Shown: piece by piece, positions 34,072-42,400 of the stretch
Layout of the letters: every line of letters starts with the position of its first letter
Numbering within the stretch: position 1 is the first letter of the stretch
DNA from: Fimenecus sp045631225
GTDB lineage: Bacteria; Bacillota; Clostridia; Oscillospirales; Acutalibacteraceae
Assembly: GCA_045631225.1 (NCBI GenBank)
Contig: JAZQUG010000016.1
Coordinates: forward strand, 1 to 64,000
Reading direction: 5' to 3'
DNA length: 64,000 nucleotides
Notes under the pieces: generated by a model
Database searches by the model: none
What the model was told of the DNA's origin: nothing
Seen by the model: the letters and a program-made list of their open reading frames with translations, nothing else
Program-made: the position numbers and the translations under genes

Positions 34072-34736
34072 TAATATCCACTACCTTGTTCATTTTTAAC
34101 GATTTTTACTATTCTGCTTGTCCCAAGTCTTGATGCACCAAGGTTTATAAAATCTTCTGCATCATCAATTGATGAAATTCCACCGGCAGCTTTAATCTTT
34201 TTACTATTAGTAGTATGTTTTGCAAAAAGTTCAATATCAGCCTTTGTTGCACCACCGGTAGAAAAACCTGTTGATGTTTTAATAAAATCTGCTTTCGAAT
34301 CACTGACAATTTCACACATTTTAATTTTTTCATCGTCTGTAAGTAAGCAGGTTTCAATAATAACCTTTAAGATTTTACCATTACAAGCATCTTTTATTTC
34401 GTTTATTTCATTAAGAATTTCATTATATTTCTTGTCTTTTAACCATCCAACATTTATAACCATATCTATTTCATCAGCACCATTTTTAACAGCATCAGCA
34501 GTTTCGAATACCTTTGTTGCAGTTGTGCTGTATCCGTTTGGGAACCCAATAACTGTGCATATAGTAAGTTTATCACCGACATATTCCTTGGCTTGTTTAA
34601 CGTATGATGCCGGAATACAAACAGAAGCTGTTTCGTATTTTATTCCATCATCACAAATTGTTTTAATTTCTTCCCAAGTTGCATTTTGAGATAATAAAGT
34701 ATGATCAACTCTTGATAAAATTTCTTTAATGTTCAT
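34071..34736 (-). CDS. deoC: Deoxyribose-phosphate aldolase
   Basis: This 221-residue class I aldolase splits deoxyribose-5-phosphate to acetaldehyde and glyceraldehyde-3-phosphate. The Schiff-base Lys is in DFIKTSTGFSTGGAT (near residue 150), with the second active-site Lys in KIKAAGGISS (near 179). The start at ATG 34736 has GGAGG upstream, overlapping the last codons of the membrane-protein gene. It is the last catabolic step for deoxynucleosides, feeding glycolysis. It sits second in the run, after a membrane protein of unknown role. Confidence 0.95.
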   Translation of the reverse strand: MNIKEILSRVDHTLLSQNATWEEIKTICDDGIKYETASVCIPASYVKQAKEYVGDKLTICTVIGFPNGYSTTATKVFETADAVKNGADEIDMVINVGWLKDKKYNEILNEINEIKDACNGKILKVIIETCLLTDDEKIKMCEIVSDSKADFIKTSTGFSTGGATKADIELFAKHTTNSKKIKAAGGISSIDDAEDFINLGASRLGTSRIVKIVKNEQGSGY

Positions 34737-34741
34737 TGTTT

Positions 34742-35296
34742 TTAACCTCCACAAGTGCTACATAATGTGTAGCCGTTATTTAAATATTCATTTAATTCAT
34801 TGTTATTTAATTGTATATTCTTTTTATTTTCTTCTTTCATTCTGTTTACAAATGTACAATCAGCATAATGTATTTTATTGCTATTGACATTTATTACGAA
34901 ATTATATTTTTTTGAACTGTTTATATTTGATGTCAAAACTTCTGTAGGAGTCTCTGTTTTAGGTTCAGTATATTGGTTGGTTGTACTTGTTTCTGCCTTT
35001 GTTTGAATTGTAGTCTCTGGCGATGATGTATTTTCAGGTTCGTTAAAAACAGGCAGTGTGTCGCCCAATTCAAACTTATCTTCTACAAATTCATTAGAAA
35101 TTGATTCTTCTTTTTCTGTATTATAATTAGATGTGATTTCTTCTGTAGCTAATGCAAGATTTTCGTTTATTTCATTTAACTTGAAAAAGATTAAACCAAG
35201 CAGAATACAAGCAACAAACAAGTAAAATGCAATTCTTTTTAATATCATTTCACTTGTAACAGATTTATCTAAAAATTCAATGATTTTATTTTTCAT
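34742..35296 (-). CDS. Single-pass membrane protein with C-terminal Ada-like Cys domain
   Basis: This 184-residue protein has a short basic cytoplasmic N-terminus, one membrane helix (about residues 22-42), then a Ser/Thr/Glu/Pro-rich outside linker of about 85 residues. The last 45 residues (VNSNKIHYADCTFVNRM...NNGYTLCSTCGG) resemble the small metal-binding 'Ada-like' domain found at the ends of some secreted Firmicutes nucleases and surface proteins: H-x3-C, then C-x2-C. It might sense or bind something outside the cell. It heads the deo operon, and the deoC SD is inside its last codons. Function unknown. ATG 35296 is used since AGAGGT precedes it. Confidence 0.75.
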   Translation of the reverse strand: MKNKIIEFLDKSVTSEMILKRIAFYLFVACILLGLIFFKLNEINENLALATEEITSNYNTEKEESISNEFVEDKFELGDTLPVFNEPENTSSPETTIQTKAETSTTNQYTEPKTETPTEVLTSNINSSKKYNFVINVNSNKIHYADCTFVNRMKEENKKNIQLNNNELNEYLNNGYTLCSTCGG

Positions 35297-35325
35297 AAAT
35301 AACATACCTCTCATCTTTGGAATAT

Positions 35326-35354
35326 ATTCTAACATTTAGTAATTTATATTTCAA
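35326..35354 (-). promoter_or_regulatory. Promoter of the membrane protein-deoCB-cdd-deoA run
   Basis: Minus strand: TTGAAA (35354-35349), 17 bases, TAGAAT (35331-35326). About 30 bases before the ATG at 35296. It is the only clear promoter seen for the six minus-strand genes down to 28076. Confidence 0.6.
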
Positions 35355-35391
35355 TATAAATAACATTTTATTACACAAATGAATATGATAT

Positions 35392-35409
35392 TTTGAGTGC
35401 AAACTCAAA
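35392..35409. promoter_or_regulatory. Inverted repeat upstream of cotJA
   Basis: TTTGAGT, GCAA, ACTCAAA: a perfect 7-bp dyad ending 21 bases before the cotJA ATG. It may be an operator or a leader hairpin. A clear sigma-E promoter was not found upstream. Confidence 0.4.
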
Positions 35410-35430
35410 TAGAAAAAAGGAGAAAAGTAA

Positions 35431-35619
35431 ATGGAAGATAATAAATATCAATGTAATTGCAAAATTATGCCCAAATTACCAGTAGATATTGTAGTTGCAA
35501 TGGCATATGTGCCTTTTCAGACTGAACTTGTAACATATACAAGTAGTGAAGCATTATCTAACGGTACTCTGTTTCCAGAATTAGATAAAAAGTTCTATGG
35601 AGGTAAGTGCTGTGGATAA
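35431..35619 (+). CDS. cotJA: Spore coat-associated protein CotJA
   Basis: This 62-residue protein is first of the cotJ operon. MAYVPFQTELVTYTSSEALSNGTLFPELDKKF (quoted up to its middle part, residues 26-57) is the typical CotJA core: a 'YVPxQ' start and 'G(T/L)FPELdkPF'. It carries extra cysteines (CNCK near the start, KCCG at the end). In Bacillus the cotJ products are sigma-E-dependent and become part of the inner spore coat. AAAGGAG gives the SD. It overlaps cotJB by eight bases. Confidence 0.9.
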   Translation: MEDNKYQCNCKIMPKLPVDIVVAMAYVPFQTELVTYTSSEALSNGTLFPELDKKFYGGKCCG

Positions 35620-35860
35620 ATGTAAGTTGTTAAGAGAAATTTCTGCAGTAAGTTTTGCTGCTTGGGAATTGCATTTGTATTTAGATACACATCCTTGCGA
35701 TGAAAAAGCCATTGAAATGCATAAAAAATATTCTGAACGTGCAATGGAATTAAAAAATGAATATGAAGAATGCTATGGTCCGCTTACACATAAATCAGGA
35801 AGCGGATGTGTGTGGATTAAAGAGCCATGGCCTTGGGAATATGTGGAGTGTGGTTGCTGA
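35612..35860 (+). CDS. cotJB: Spore coat protein CotJB
   Basis: This 82-residue protein contains ISAVSFAAWELHLYLDTHP (about 9-27) and the WPWEYVECGC tail, both typical of CotJB. GTG 35612 is preferred as start because GGAGG at 35599-35603 has proper spacing for it; ATG 35597 would lie before that SD. Middle gene of a tightly overlapping cotJA-cotJB-cotJC set, so the three proteins are likely made together in the mother cell during sporulation. Confidence 0.9.
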   Translation: MDKCKLLREISAVSFAAWELHLYLDTHPCDEKAIEMHKKYSERAMELKNEYEECYGPLTHKSGSGCVWIKEPWPWEYVECGC

Positions 35861-36480
35861 TGTTTCAATACGAAAAGAAATTACAATATCCTGTAAAAAT
35901 TAAAAATCCTAATCCGAAATTAGCAAAAATAATCATTTCACAGTTTGGTGGACCTGATGGTGAATTAGCAGCATCAATGAGATATTTTTCTCAACGATAC
36001 GGTATGCCTTTACCTGAATTAAAAGGGCTTCTTACGGATATTGCAACTGAAGAGTTATCTCATTTGGAAATGGTTGGTGCAATTGTTTATCAGCTAACGA
36101 GAAACTTATCAATTGATGAAATAAAAAAATCAGGCTTTGACACATATTTTGTTGACCATACAACGGGTATATATCCTGTTGCAGCAAGTGGTACACCGTT
36201 TACAGCTGCTTACCTTCAATCAAAAGGTGATGTTATAACAGACTTGCACGAAGATTTGGCTGCAGAACAAAAAGCAAGAACGACTTATGATAATATTTTA
36301 AGGCTTGTTGACGACCCTGATGTTCGTGACCCAATCAAGTTTTTAAGAGAAAGAGAAATTGTTCATTATCAAAGATTTGGTGAAGGTTTACAACTTATGA
36401 CCGATAAGCTTGACAGTAAGAATTTCTATGCTTTTAATCCAAGCTTTGATAAGCATTGTATGAAGAAAAACAGAAGATAA
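35860..36480 (+). CDS. cotJC: Spore coat manganese catalase-like protein CotJC
   Basis: This 206-residue ferritin-like protein is related to manganese catalase. Metal-ligand helices can be seen: PDGELAASMRYFSQRY (Glu near residue 32), TEELSHLEMVGAIVYQL (Glu-x2-His near 66), LAAEQKARTTYDNIL (Glu near 137) and REREIVHYQRFGEGL (Glu-x2-His near 170). The Mn-catalase site therefore looks complete. ATG 35860 overlaps the cotJB stop (TGATG). Its presence, with cotJA and cotJB, is the best evidence in this window for a spore-forming organism. A terminator follows within nine bases. Confidence 0.93.
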   Translation: MFQYEKKLQYPVKIKNPNPKLAKIIISQFGGPDGELAASMRYFSQRYGMPLPELKGLLTDIATEELSHLEMVGAIVYQLTRNLSIDEIKKSGFDTYFVDHTTGIYPVAASGTPFTAAYLQSKGDVITDLHEDLAAEQKARTTYDNILRLVDDPDVRDPIKFLREREIVHYQRFGEGLQLMTDKLDSKNFYAFNPSFDKHCMKKNRR

Positions 36481-36488
36481 AACTTAAG

Positions 36489-36516
36489 TGACGGAGTGCA
36501 ATCTCCGTCATTTTTT
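36489..36516 (+). terminator. Terminator of cotJABC
   Basis: TGACGGAG (36489-36496), TGCAAT, CTCCGTCA (36503-36510), then TTTTTT. Confidence 0.92.
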
Positions 36517-36517
36517 A

Positions 36518-36546
36518 TTGAATAAAATCAAAATATATGTTAAAAT
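36518..36546 (+). promoter_or_regulatory. Promoter of the dockerin-protein gene
   Basis: TTGAAT (36518-36523), 17 bases, TAAAAT (36541-36546), starting right behind the cotJ terminator. The leader is about 24 bases. Confidence 0.65.
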
Positions 36547-36576
36547 GTCGAAAAAAAGATGGTCGGGTGTGATTAT

Positions 36577-37500
36577 ATGAATATAATTAAAAATATTATA
36601 TCTATTGTTTTGTCAGTAAGCATTATATTATTATCATTTTTTATTATAGAAGTTTATGCCGATACTGTTAAGAGTGGAAATTTAAGTAAAGATGAGAGTA
36701 AAGATAGTGTAATATGGACTTTGAATGATGATGGCGATATGATTATTAACGGTTCAGGTGAAATGAAAGGTTTCCCGACATATTTTACATTTGACGGAAC
36801 ATATAGTAAAATTAAAAACGTAATAATTGAAGATGGCATTATTAATATTGGTTCGTATGTGTTTGGTATGTGTGAAAAAATGAGTAGTATTTCAATTCCT
36901 TTGTCTTTAGAAGTGATTGATGAAAATGCATTTGTTGATGCCTCATCTTTAAAAAATATTTATTACTCAGGTACGCAAGAACAATGGAATGAAATTGAAA
37001 TTTCTTCTGAAGGTAATGATTTTCTATTAAATGCTAAAATTAACTACAAGGAAGAACCTCATACTTGTGCTTTTGGCGAATGGAGAGTAACAAACGAACC
37101 TACTTGTGTTGGTACAGGCAACAAAACCAGAGAATGTAGTTGTGGCAATAAAGAAATTGCATCAATTCCTGCAACAGGTATTCATGATTTTAGTGTTTGG
37201 GAAACAACAGTAAATGAAACCGAAGAACACGATGGTGAAGAAACAAGGGAATGTAATGTGTGTAAGTTTTCAGAAACAAGAGTTGTTGACAATATTCAAC
37301 CATCAGAAAAGCACATAATAGGTGATGCAAATGGTAACGGAGAAGTTATGGCAACAGATGCCCGTTTAGTTTTACAGGTTGTTGCAGGAATAAAAGAAAC
37401 TAAAGATTTGAACTTTGTTAATGCAGATGTGAACAAGGATAATCAAATTACAGCAGTAGATGCCAGATTAATACTTCAGATTGTCGCAGGAATTAAATAA
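36577..37500 (+). CDS. Secreted LRR protein with type I dockerin
   Basis: This 307-residue protein has a signal peptide (to about residue 29, VYA-D), then a BspA-type leader (VIWTLNDDGDMIINGSGEM) and about two LRR_5 units (IGSYVFGMCEKMSSISIP). A cysteine module follows (PTCVGTGNKTRECSCGN...). The end is a type I dockerin: two Ca-binding repeats, GDANGNGEVMATDARLVLQ and ADVNKDNQITAVDARLILQ, about 33 residues apart. Dockerins bind cohesins on a scaffoldin, so this protein is probably part of a cellulosome-like or surface assembly. No cohesin gene lies in this window. No catalytic domain: it looks like an adhesion or binding module. ATG 36577 is favoured by the signal peptide; the SD (GGTGTGAT) is weak. 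Confidence 0.88.
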   Translation: MNIIKNIISIVLSVSIILLSFFIIEVYADTVKSGNLSKDESKDSVIWTLNDDGDMIINGSGEMKGFPTYFTFDGTYSKIKNVIIEDGIINIGSYVFGMCEKMSSISIPLSLEVIDENAFVDASSLKNIYYSGTQEQWNEIEISSEGNDFLLNAKINYKEEPHTCAFGEWRVTNEPTCVGTGNKTRECSCGNKEIASIPATGIHDFSVWETTVNETEEHDGEETRECNVCKFSETRVVDNIQPSEKHIIGDANGNGEVMATDARLVLQVVAGIKETKDLNFVNADVNKDNQITAVDARLILQIVAGIK

Positions 37501-37534
37501 TTCATGTATTAGTGAAATTTTTAACAATTTATCA

Positions 37535-37563
37535 TTGACACATTATGTTAATGATAGTAAACT
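37535..37563 (+). promoter_or_regulatory. Promoter of the aconitase-X pair
   Basis: TTGACA (37535-37540), 17 bases, TAAACT (37558-37563). Perfect -35 box. The leader is about 30 bases. No dyad of note in the spacer. Confidence 0.7.
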
Positions 37564-37600
37564 ATATCTGTTAATATTTTATTAAAGAGGTGTGATAACA

Positions 37601-38881
37601 ATGGCAATGCAATTGACAGCTGAACAACAGGCTATGTTGGACGGTAAGCAAGGCGAAGTAATGGCTAAAGTTATGAAAACACTTGTTATGTATGGCGAAA
37701 CATTCGGTGCAGAAAAAATGGTTCCCGTAACAAGTGATAAGGGACATCTTGTTACAAGTTTTGGTCTCAAGATGATGACTCCTGTATTTGATTTGATGGA
37801 CCAGCTCCTTAACGCTGGCGTTACATCAAAGCAGAAATTCTCGGTTGACCCAAAACCATTTGACCCAAATGTTCCATCAGATTTTCTTAAGAATTTTGTA
37901 TTTAAGAAATTTATGTATTCAAAACAGGATTCATATAACGAACAGCTTCGTAAAATGGGTCTTTTGAATGACGATGCATATACATGTGCTTGTTATCTTG
38001 ATGAAGTTGGTAATACTCCAAAGAAGGGTGACATTCTTTCTTGGGCTGAATCCAGTGCCGTAGCATATGCAAACTCTGTTATCGGTGCTCGTTGTAACCG
38101 TAACTCAGGTCTTATTGAAATGATGGGTTCAATCGCAGGCTTTGTTCCTGATTTTGGTCTTCTTACTGATGAGGGCAGAAAAGCAACATGGATTGTTGAA
38201 GTAAAATGTAAGAAAAAGCCTGAAGCACAGATTCTCGGTTCTGCAATCGGTATGAAAGTTATGGAGGATGTTCCTTACGTTAAGGGGATGAACGAATGGC
38301 TTGGTACTGAACTTAATGATGATGCAAAAGCATATCTTAAGGACTTCGGTGCTGCTTGTGCATCAAACGGTGCTGTTGGTCTTTATCATATTGCAGGTCT
38401 TACTCCTGAAGCAGTTGAGATGGGTGAATCACTTATTACAGAAAATGCACAGGTTTATGTTATTGATGATGCTGAGCTTGAAAGAGTTAAGAAGTCATAT
38501 CCTGTAATGTGGAAGAATCCTGATGCAACTCCTAAGCTTTGTTTCGTTGGTTGTCCTCATATGACAATGGCACAGCTTAAGGAATGGACAGTAAATGTTT
38601 ATGACGGACTTAAGAAAAACGGTCTTAAGAAGGTTTCAATTCCAACAGTATTTACAGCTCCTCCTGCAGTTTGTGACGAGTTTAAAAAGACAGATTTGTA
38701 TGCAAAGCTTCAGTCAACAGGCGTAGTGCTCAGTTACATTTGTCCTCTTATGTATATGAACAATCCTCTTGCTAAGAAGATGCCTGTAATTACAAACTCA
38801 AACAAGCTTCGTACATATACAACATCTCGTTACTATACAAGTGAAGAGATTCTTGATATCATTACAAAGGAGGCAAAATAA
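37601..38881 (+). CDS. Aconitase X, large (catalytic) subunit (DUF521)
   Basis: This 426-residue cytosolic protein carries the AcnX catalytic domain: LTAEQQAMLDGKQGE at the start, ILSWAESSAVAYANSVIGAR near 150, then CNRNSG, IAGFVPDFGLLTDEGRKA and CPHMTMAQL near 315. Characterised AcnX enzymes are Fe-S hydro-lyases: cis-3-hydroxy-L-proline dehydratase in bacteria and mevalonate-5-phosphate dehydratase in archaea. Which reaction occurs here is not clear, and no proline or mevalonate gene is nearby. The split into large and small genes fits the heterodimeric type. ATG 37601 is chosen, with AGAGGTG nine bases upstream. Its codon use looks like that of a well-expressed gene. Confidence 0.85.
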   Translation: MAMQLTAEQQAMLDGKQGEVMAKVMKTLVMYGETFGAEKMVPVTSDKGHLVTSFGLKMMTPVFDLMDQLLNAGVTSKQKFSVDPKPFDPNVPSDFLKNFVFKKFMYSKQDSYNEQLRKMGLLNDDAYTCACYLDEVGNTPKKGDILSWAESSAVAYANSVIGARCNRNSGLIEMMGSIAGFVPDFGLLTDEGRKATWIVEVKCKKKPEAQILGSAIGMKVMEDVPYVKGMNEWLGTELNDDAKAYLKDFGAACASNGAVGLYHIAGLTPEAVEMGESLITENAQVYVIDDAELERVKKSYPVMWKNPDATPKLCFVGCPHMTMAQLKEWTVNVYDGLKKNGLKKVSIPTVFTAPPAVCDEFKKTDLYAKLQSTGVVLSYICPLMYMNNPLAKKMPVITNSNKLRTYTTSRYYTSEEILDIITKEAK

Positions 38882-38882
38882 A

Positions 38883-39323
38883 ATGAAAACATTCAAAGGT
38901 CGTCCCGTAGTTCCGGGCAAGGCAACAGCAACTGCTCTTGTTTCACACGGTGGTTTCAATACTCTTGCTTCTTTTCAGGGTGCACTTCAGTTTGGTGACA
39001 AACAGGCAAAATGTGGTGACCAGAACAACACAGATATTTATGAAAAGCCAATGGTAGGAACAGCACTTTGCTTACCACAGACAATCGGTTCAACAACAGG
39101 TGGTCTTGTTCTTTATTGTGCAAAGGTTATGGAGCGTTGTCCTGCATGTATGCTTTTCTCAGAGCATATTGACTCACTTGCAGCAGCAGGTGCAATTATC
39201 GGTTCAGTTTGGACAGATACTCCAATGCCAACAGTTGACTGCCTTGGTGAGGAATTCCTCAATACAGTAAAAACAGGTGATAAAATCACAGTTTACGAAG
39301 ACGGTACTGTAACAATTGAATAA
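38883..39323 (+). CDS. Aconitase X, small (swivel) subunit (DUF126)
   Basis: This 146-residue protein is the swivelling domain of the AcnX heterodimer: MKTFKGRPVVPGKATATAL, a conserved start; KPMVGTALCLPQTIGSTTGGLVLY near residues 52-75 (quoted region includes the GSTTGG loop at the active site); and AAAGAIIGSVWTDTP near 99. ATG 38883 has AAGGAGG ten bases upstream and begins just after the large-subunit stop. Both subunits end in a strong terminator, so this is a self-contained two-gene unit. No other gene helps to identify the substrate. Confidence 0.85.
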   Translation: MKTFKGRPVVPGKATATALVSHGGFNTLASFQGALQFGDKQAKCGDQNNTDIYEKPMVGTALCLPQTIGSTTGGLVLYCAKVMERCPACMLFSEHIDSLAAAGAIIGSVWTDTPMPTVDCLGEEFLNTVKTGDKITVYEDGTVTIE

Positions 39324-39340
39324 TTGTTAATATTACATTT

Positions 39341-39373
39341 ATGAGGCTATGTTAATTCATAGCCTCATTTTTT
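39341..39373 (+). terminator. Terminator of the aconitase-X pair
   Basis: ATGAGGCTATG (39341-39351), TTAATT, CATAGCCTCAT (39358-39368), then TTTTTAT. Confidence 0.92.
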
Positions 39374-39419
39374 ATACTAATTTTTATTCTGAGTGTAAGC
39401 GAAGAATCTCATATAATTG

Positions 39420-39448
39420 TTGAATATTTTGTAAATTTATGGTAAAAT
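39420..39448 (+). promoter_or_regulatory. Promoter of the LRR surface-protein gene
   Basis: TTGAAT (39420-39425), 17 bases, TAAAAT (39443-39448), about 32 bases before the ATG. Confidence 0.65.
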
Positions 39449-39479
39449 ATTTTCATCTTTATTTTTGGAGATGGGAATT

Positions 39480-42400
39480 ATGAAGAAAGTTTTTATCAAA
39501 GTATTATCTGTATTGCTTGTTGTGACTATTTTTGCAACATCATTGCCATTTAGTGCACTTGCAACAGAAGAAAATGCAAAAAACAATCAAACTATATCAA
39601 CCGATATGGGCGATATGAGTATGACTGCAACAAACTCATTTGGTGAAATGCTTACTGAGTCGTTAAGTGAGCAAACAGATGAGCAGAATAACGGATATTA
39701 CATTTCTGACATTGAATATGAGGGTTATTGTGCTCTTGTGACATTTGTAACACAGCAGGATTGTACAATTAGAGTTGCTGTTTATGAAGAAGATACTGGA
39801 AGAATGGTTACAACTGCATCTGCTGATGTTCTTGCAACTGATACAGAAGCTATTGTTGAATTTGAGGATGAACTTCCTGATTATTTCGTATTGAAAGCAT
39901 TTATGCTTGATAAAAATGTTGCACCATTGTGCAAAGCATACACTTGTAATGAAATGACAAAGATGTATGAAGACTTTTTGGCAACAACTGTTGAAGATTT
40001 CCCAGAAGATAAAGTCATTAACCTTGATGAAAGCGAAGATAATAACTTCCTTGTTATGTCTGATGATACAGAAACAATTACAACTGACGGTGCAACAAAT
40101 GTATTGCTCTCTTACAATGCCGGAACAGGTGTATATACATTTGGAAACATTGATAATCAAATTAAGTCATTAAAAAAAGACGATATTTTCTATTTTGACA
40201 ACGGAAATGTTGAAGAACTTACTTTTATTAAAGTAGGTGCTATTGACATTGACGGAACAACTGCACAAATCACAGAAGCAGAAACATCAATTGAGGAAGT
40301 TTTTGACACAGTTAAAATTAATAATGAAATGTCGTCAGGCGATTTTACAGTTGATGAAGATGATGAACTTGATGAAGGAATAATTTATGAAGGTGTTGAA
40401 GAAGTAGAAGAATCTGATGATGAAATCAACACCTATGCTTTTGATGATAGTCCAAGCATAACATTTAAACATAACTACACTCTTGATAAAACATCAAAAC
40501 CCAAAGAACCAAAGAAAATCACAAAGAATATATCATTAACTGGTTCAATTAAGATTGAAGGTACTGCAGGTCTGTCAATAAAAGGAACTTTCAAGTATTA
40601 TTTAAGTACGAAGTTCTCAGAAATTGAGTTTACATTAACGCCCTCAATTTCACTTAAAATTACCATTGAGGGTAAAGGAAGAGTTGAGGTGAAATTAAAG
40701 GCACTTGACTACAGTCCATGTATTGGTGTTTATGTTGGAATTTCACCTAAATTCATTGTAGAAGCGTCTGTTAAAGCAACATTTGATGCTACATTAAAAT
40801 TCACACTTGGTGTTGGTTATAACACAACTGACGGATTAGTAAATAAGTCAGAAAAACCATCCTTTAAACCTGAATTTAAAATTGAAGGTGAAATATTTTT
40901 AGGTGTTGATTTAGCACCACGAGCATATTTAGTAAAAGAAAAATTTGCTAAAGTAGAATTATCAAGTGAAATTGGTGCAAAACTAACAGCAAAAATATCA
41001 ACGGATACAGGCAAAAATCATCTGTGTGATTCTTGTCTTGACGGTGACATTGACCTTGTTGGTGATTTGACAGGAAAATTTGTTATTGGTGAAAAAACAA
41101 AACTCGAAAATAATGTTAGTGTAAAGTTTATAGATATAAAAATTGATATTGTTGAGTTCTATTATTCATATACATACAACGAGTTTGGTTGGGATAATTG
41201 TCCATATAAAAATGATGATTCAGAAGATAACGGTGATGATTCTAACGAAGATGACGAACCGGAAAATGTTACCGATTCCGGCAAATGTGGTGATAATCTC
41301 ACTTGGACTTTTGATGACTCAACAGGTACGTTAACTATTTCAGGTAATGGTGAGATGGATGATTACAACTATAATTACTCCTATACCAATCGTCCTTGGG
41401 AGAGTTATCAATATGACATAAAAAAAGTAGTTATAACTAATAGTGTAACATCAATTGGTAATTTTGCATTTTACAATTGCAATAAACTTGCATCTGTGAC
41501 GATTGGAAACAGTGTAACAACAATTGGTAATTCTTCATTTTATGGTTGTGTAAATATTGCAAATATAACGATTCCTGATGGTGTAACAACAATTGGTGAT
41601 AAAGCTTTTTACTGGTGTAGAACACTTGCAAATATGACAATTCCTGGCAGTATAATATCAATTGGTAGTCGTGCATTTAATTATTGTGTAAGCCTTACGA
41701 ATTTTATAGTAGACAGCAATAACAATTACTTTTCAAGTGATGAATACGGTGTATTATTTAATAAAACAAAAACAAAACTTATTCAATATCCGAGTGGTAA
41801 TATAAGAACAGATTATACAATTTCTGACAGTGTAACATCAATTTATAGTTGGGCGTTTAGCAGTTGTCATAACCTTACAAGTATCATATTTCCTAATAGT
41901 GTAACAATAATTAGTGAGGGTATGTTTGAGAATTGTAATAGTTTAACAAGCATAATGCTTCCTGACAGCATAACAACAATTGGTGACCATGCATTTTTTG
42001 GTTGCAGAAGCCTAACGAGTGTTACAATTCCTGATAGTGTAATAACAATTGGTGATAATGCATTTCAATCTTGCGACAGTCTCACAAGTATAACATTCCC
42101 TGATAGTGTAATATCTATTGGTATTCGTGCATTTTATAAATGTACAAACCTTACAAGTGTAATAATTCCTGACAGCGTAACATCAATTTTTGTTGGTGCG
42201 TTTGAAGAGTGCGATAGCCTTACAAGTTTTACAGTAGATAATAATAATAAATACTATTCAAGTGATGAATACGGTGCATTATTTGACAAAGACAAAACAG
42301 TACTTTTTCAATATCCTGTTGGTAATACAAGAACTAACTACATAATCCCTGACAACGTAACTACGATTGGTAATGAAGCATTTTATGCATGTGAAAACCT

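Noticed and set aside
35340..35430. Sigma-E promoter for cotJABC
   Set aside because: No spaced -35/-10 pair that I would accept as sigma-E type; only a dyad and AT-rich sequence are seen.
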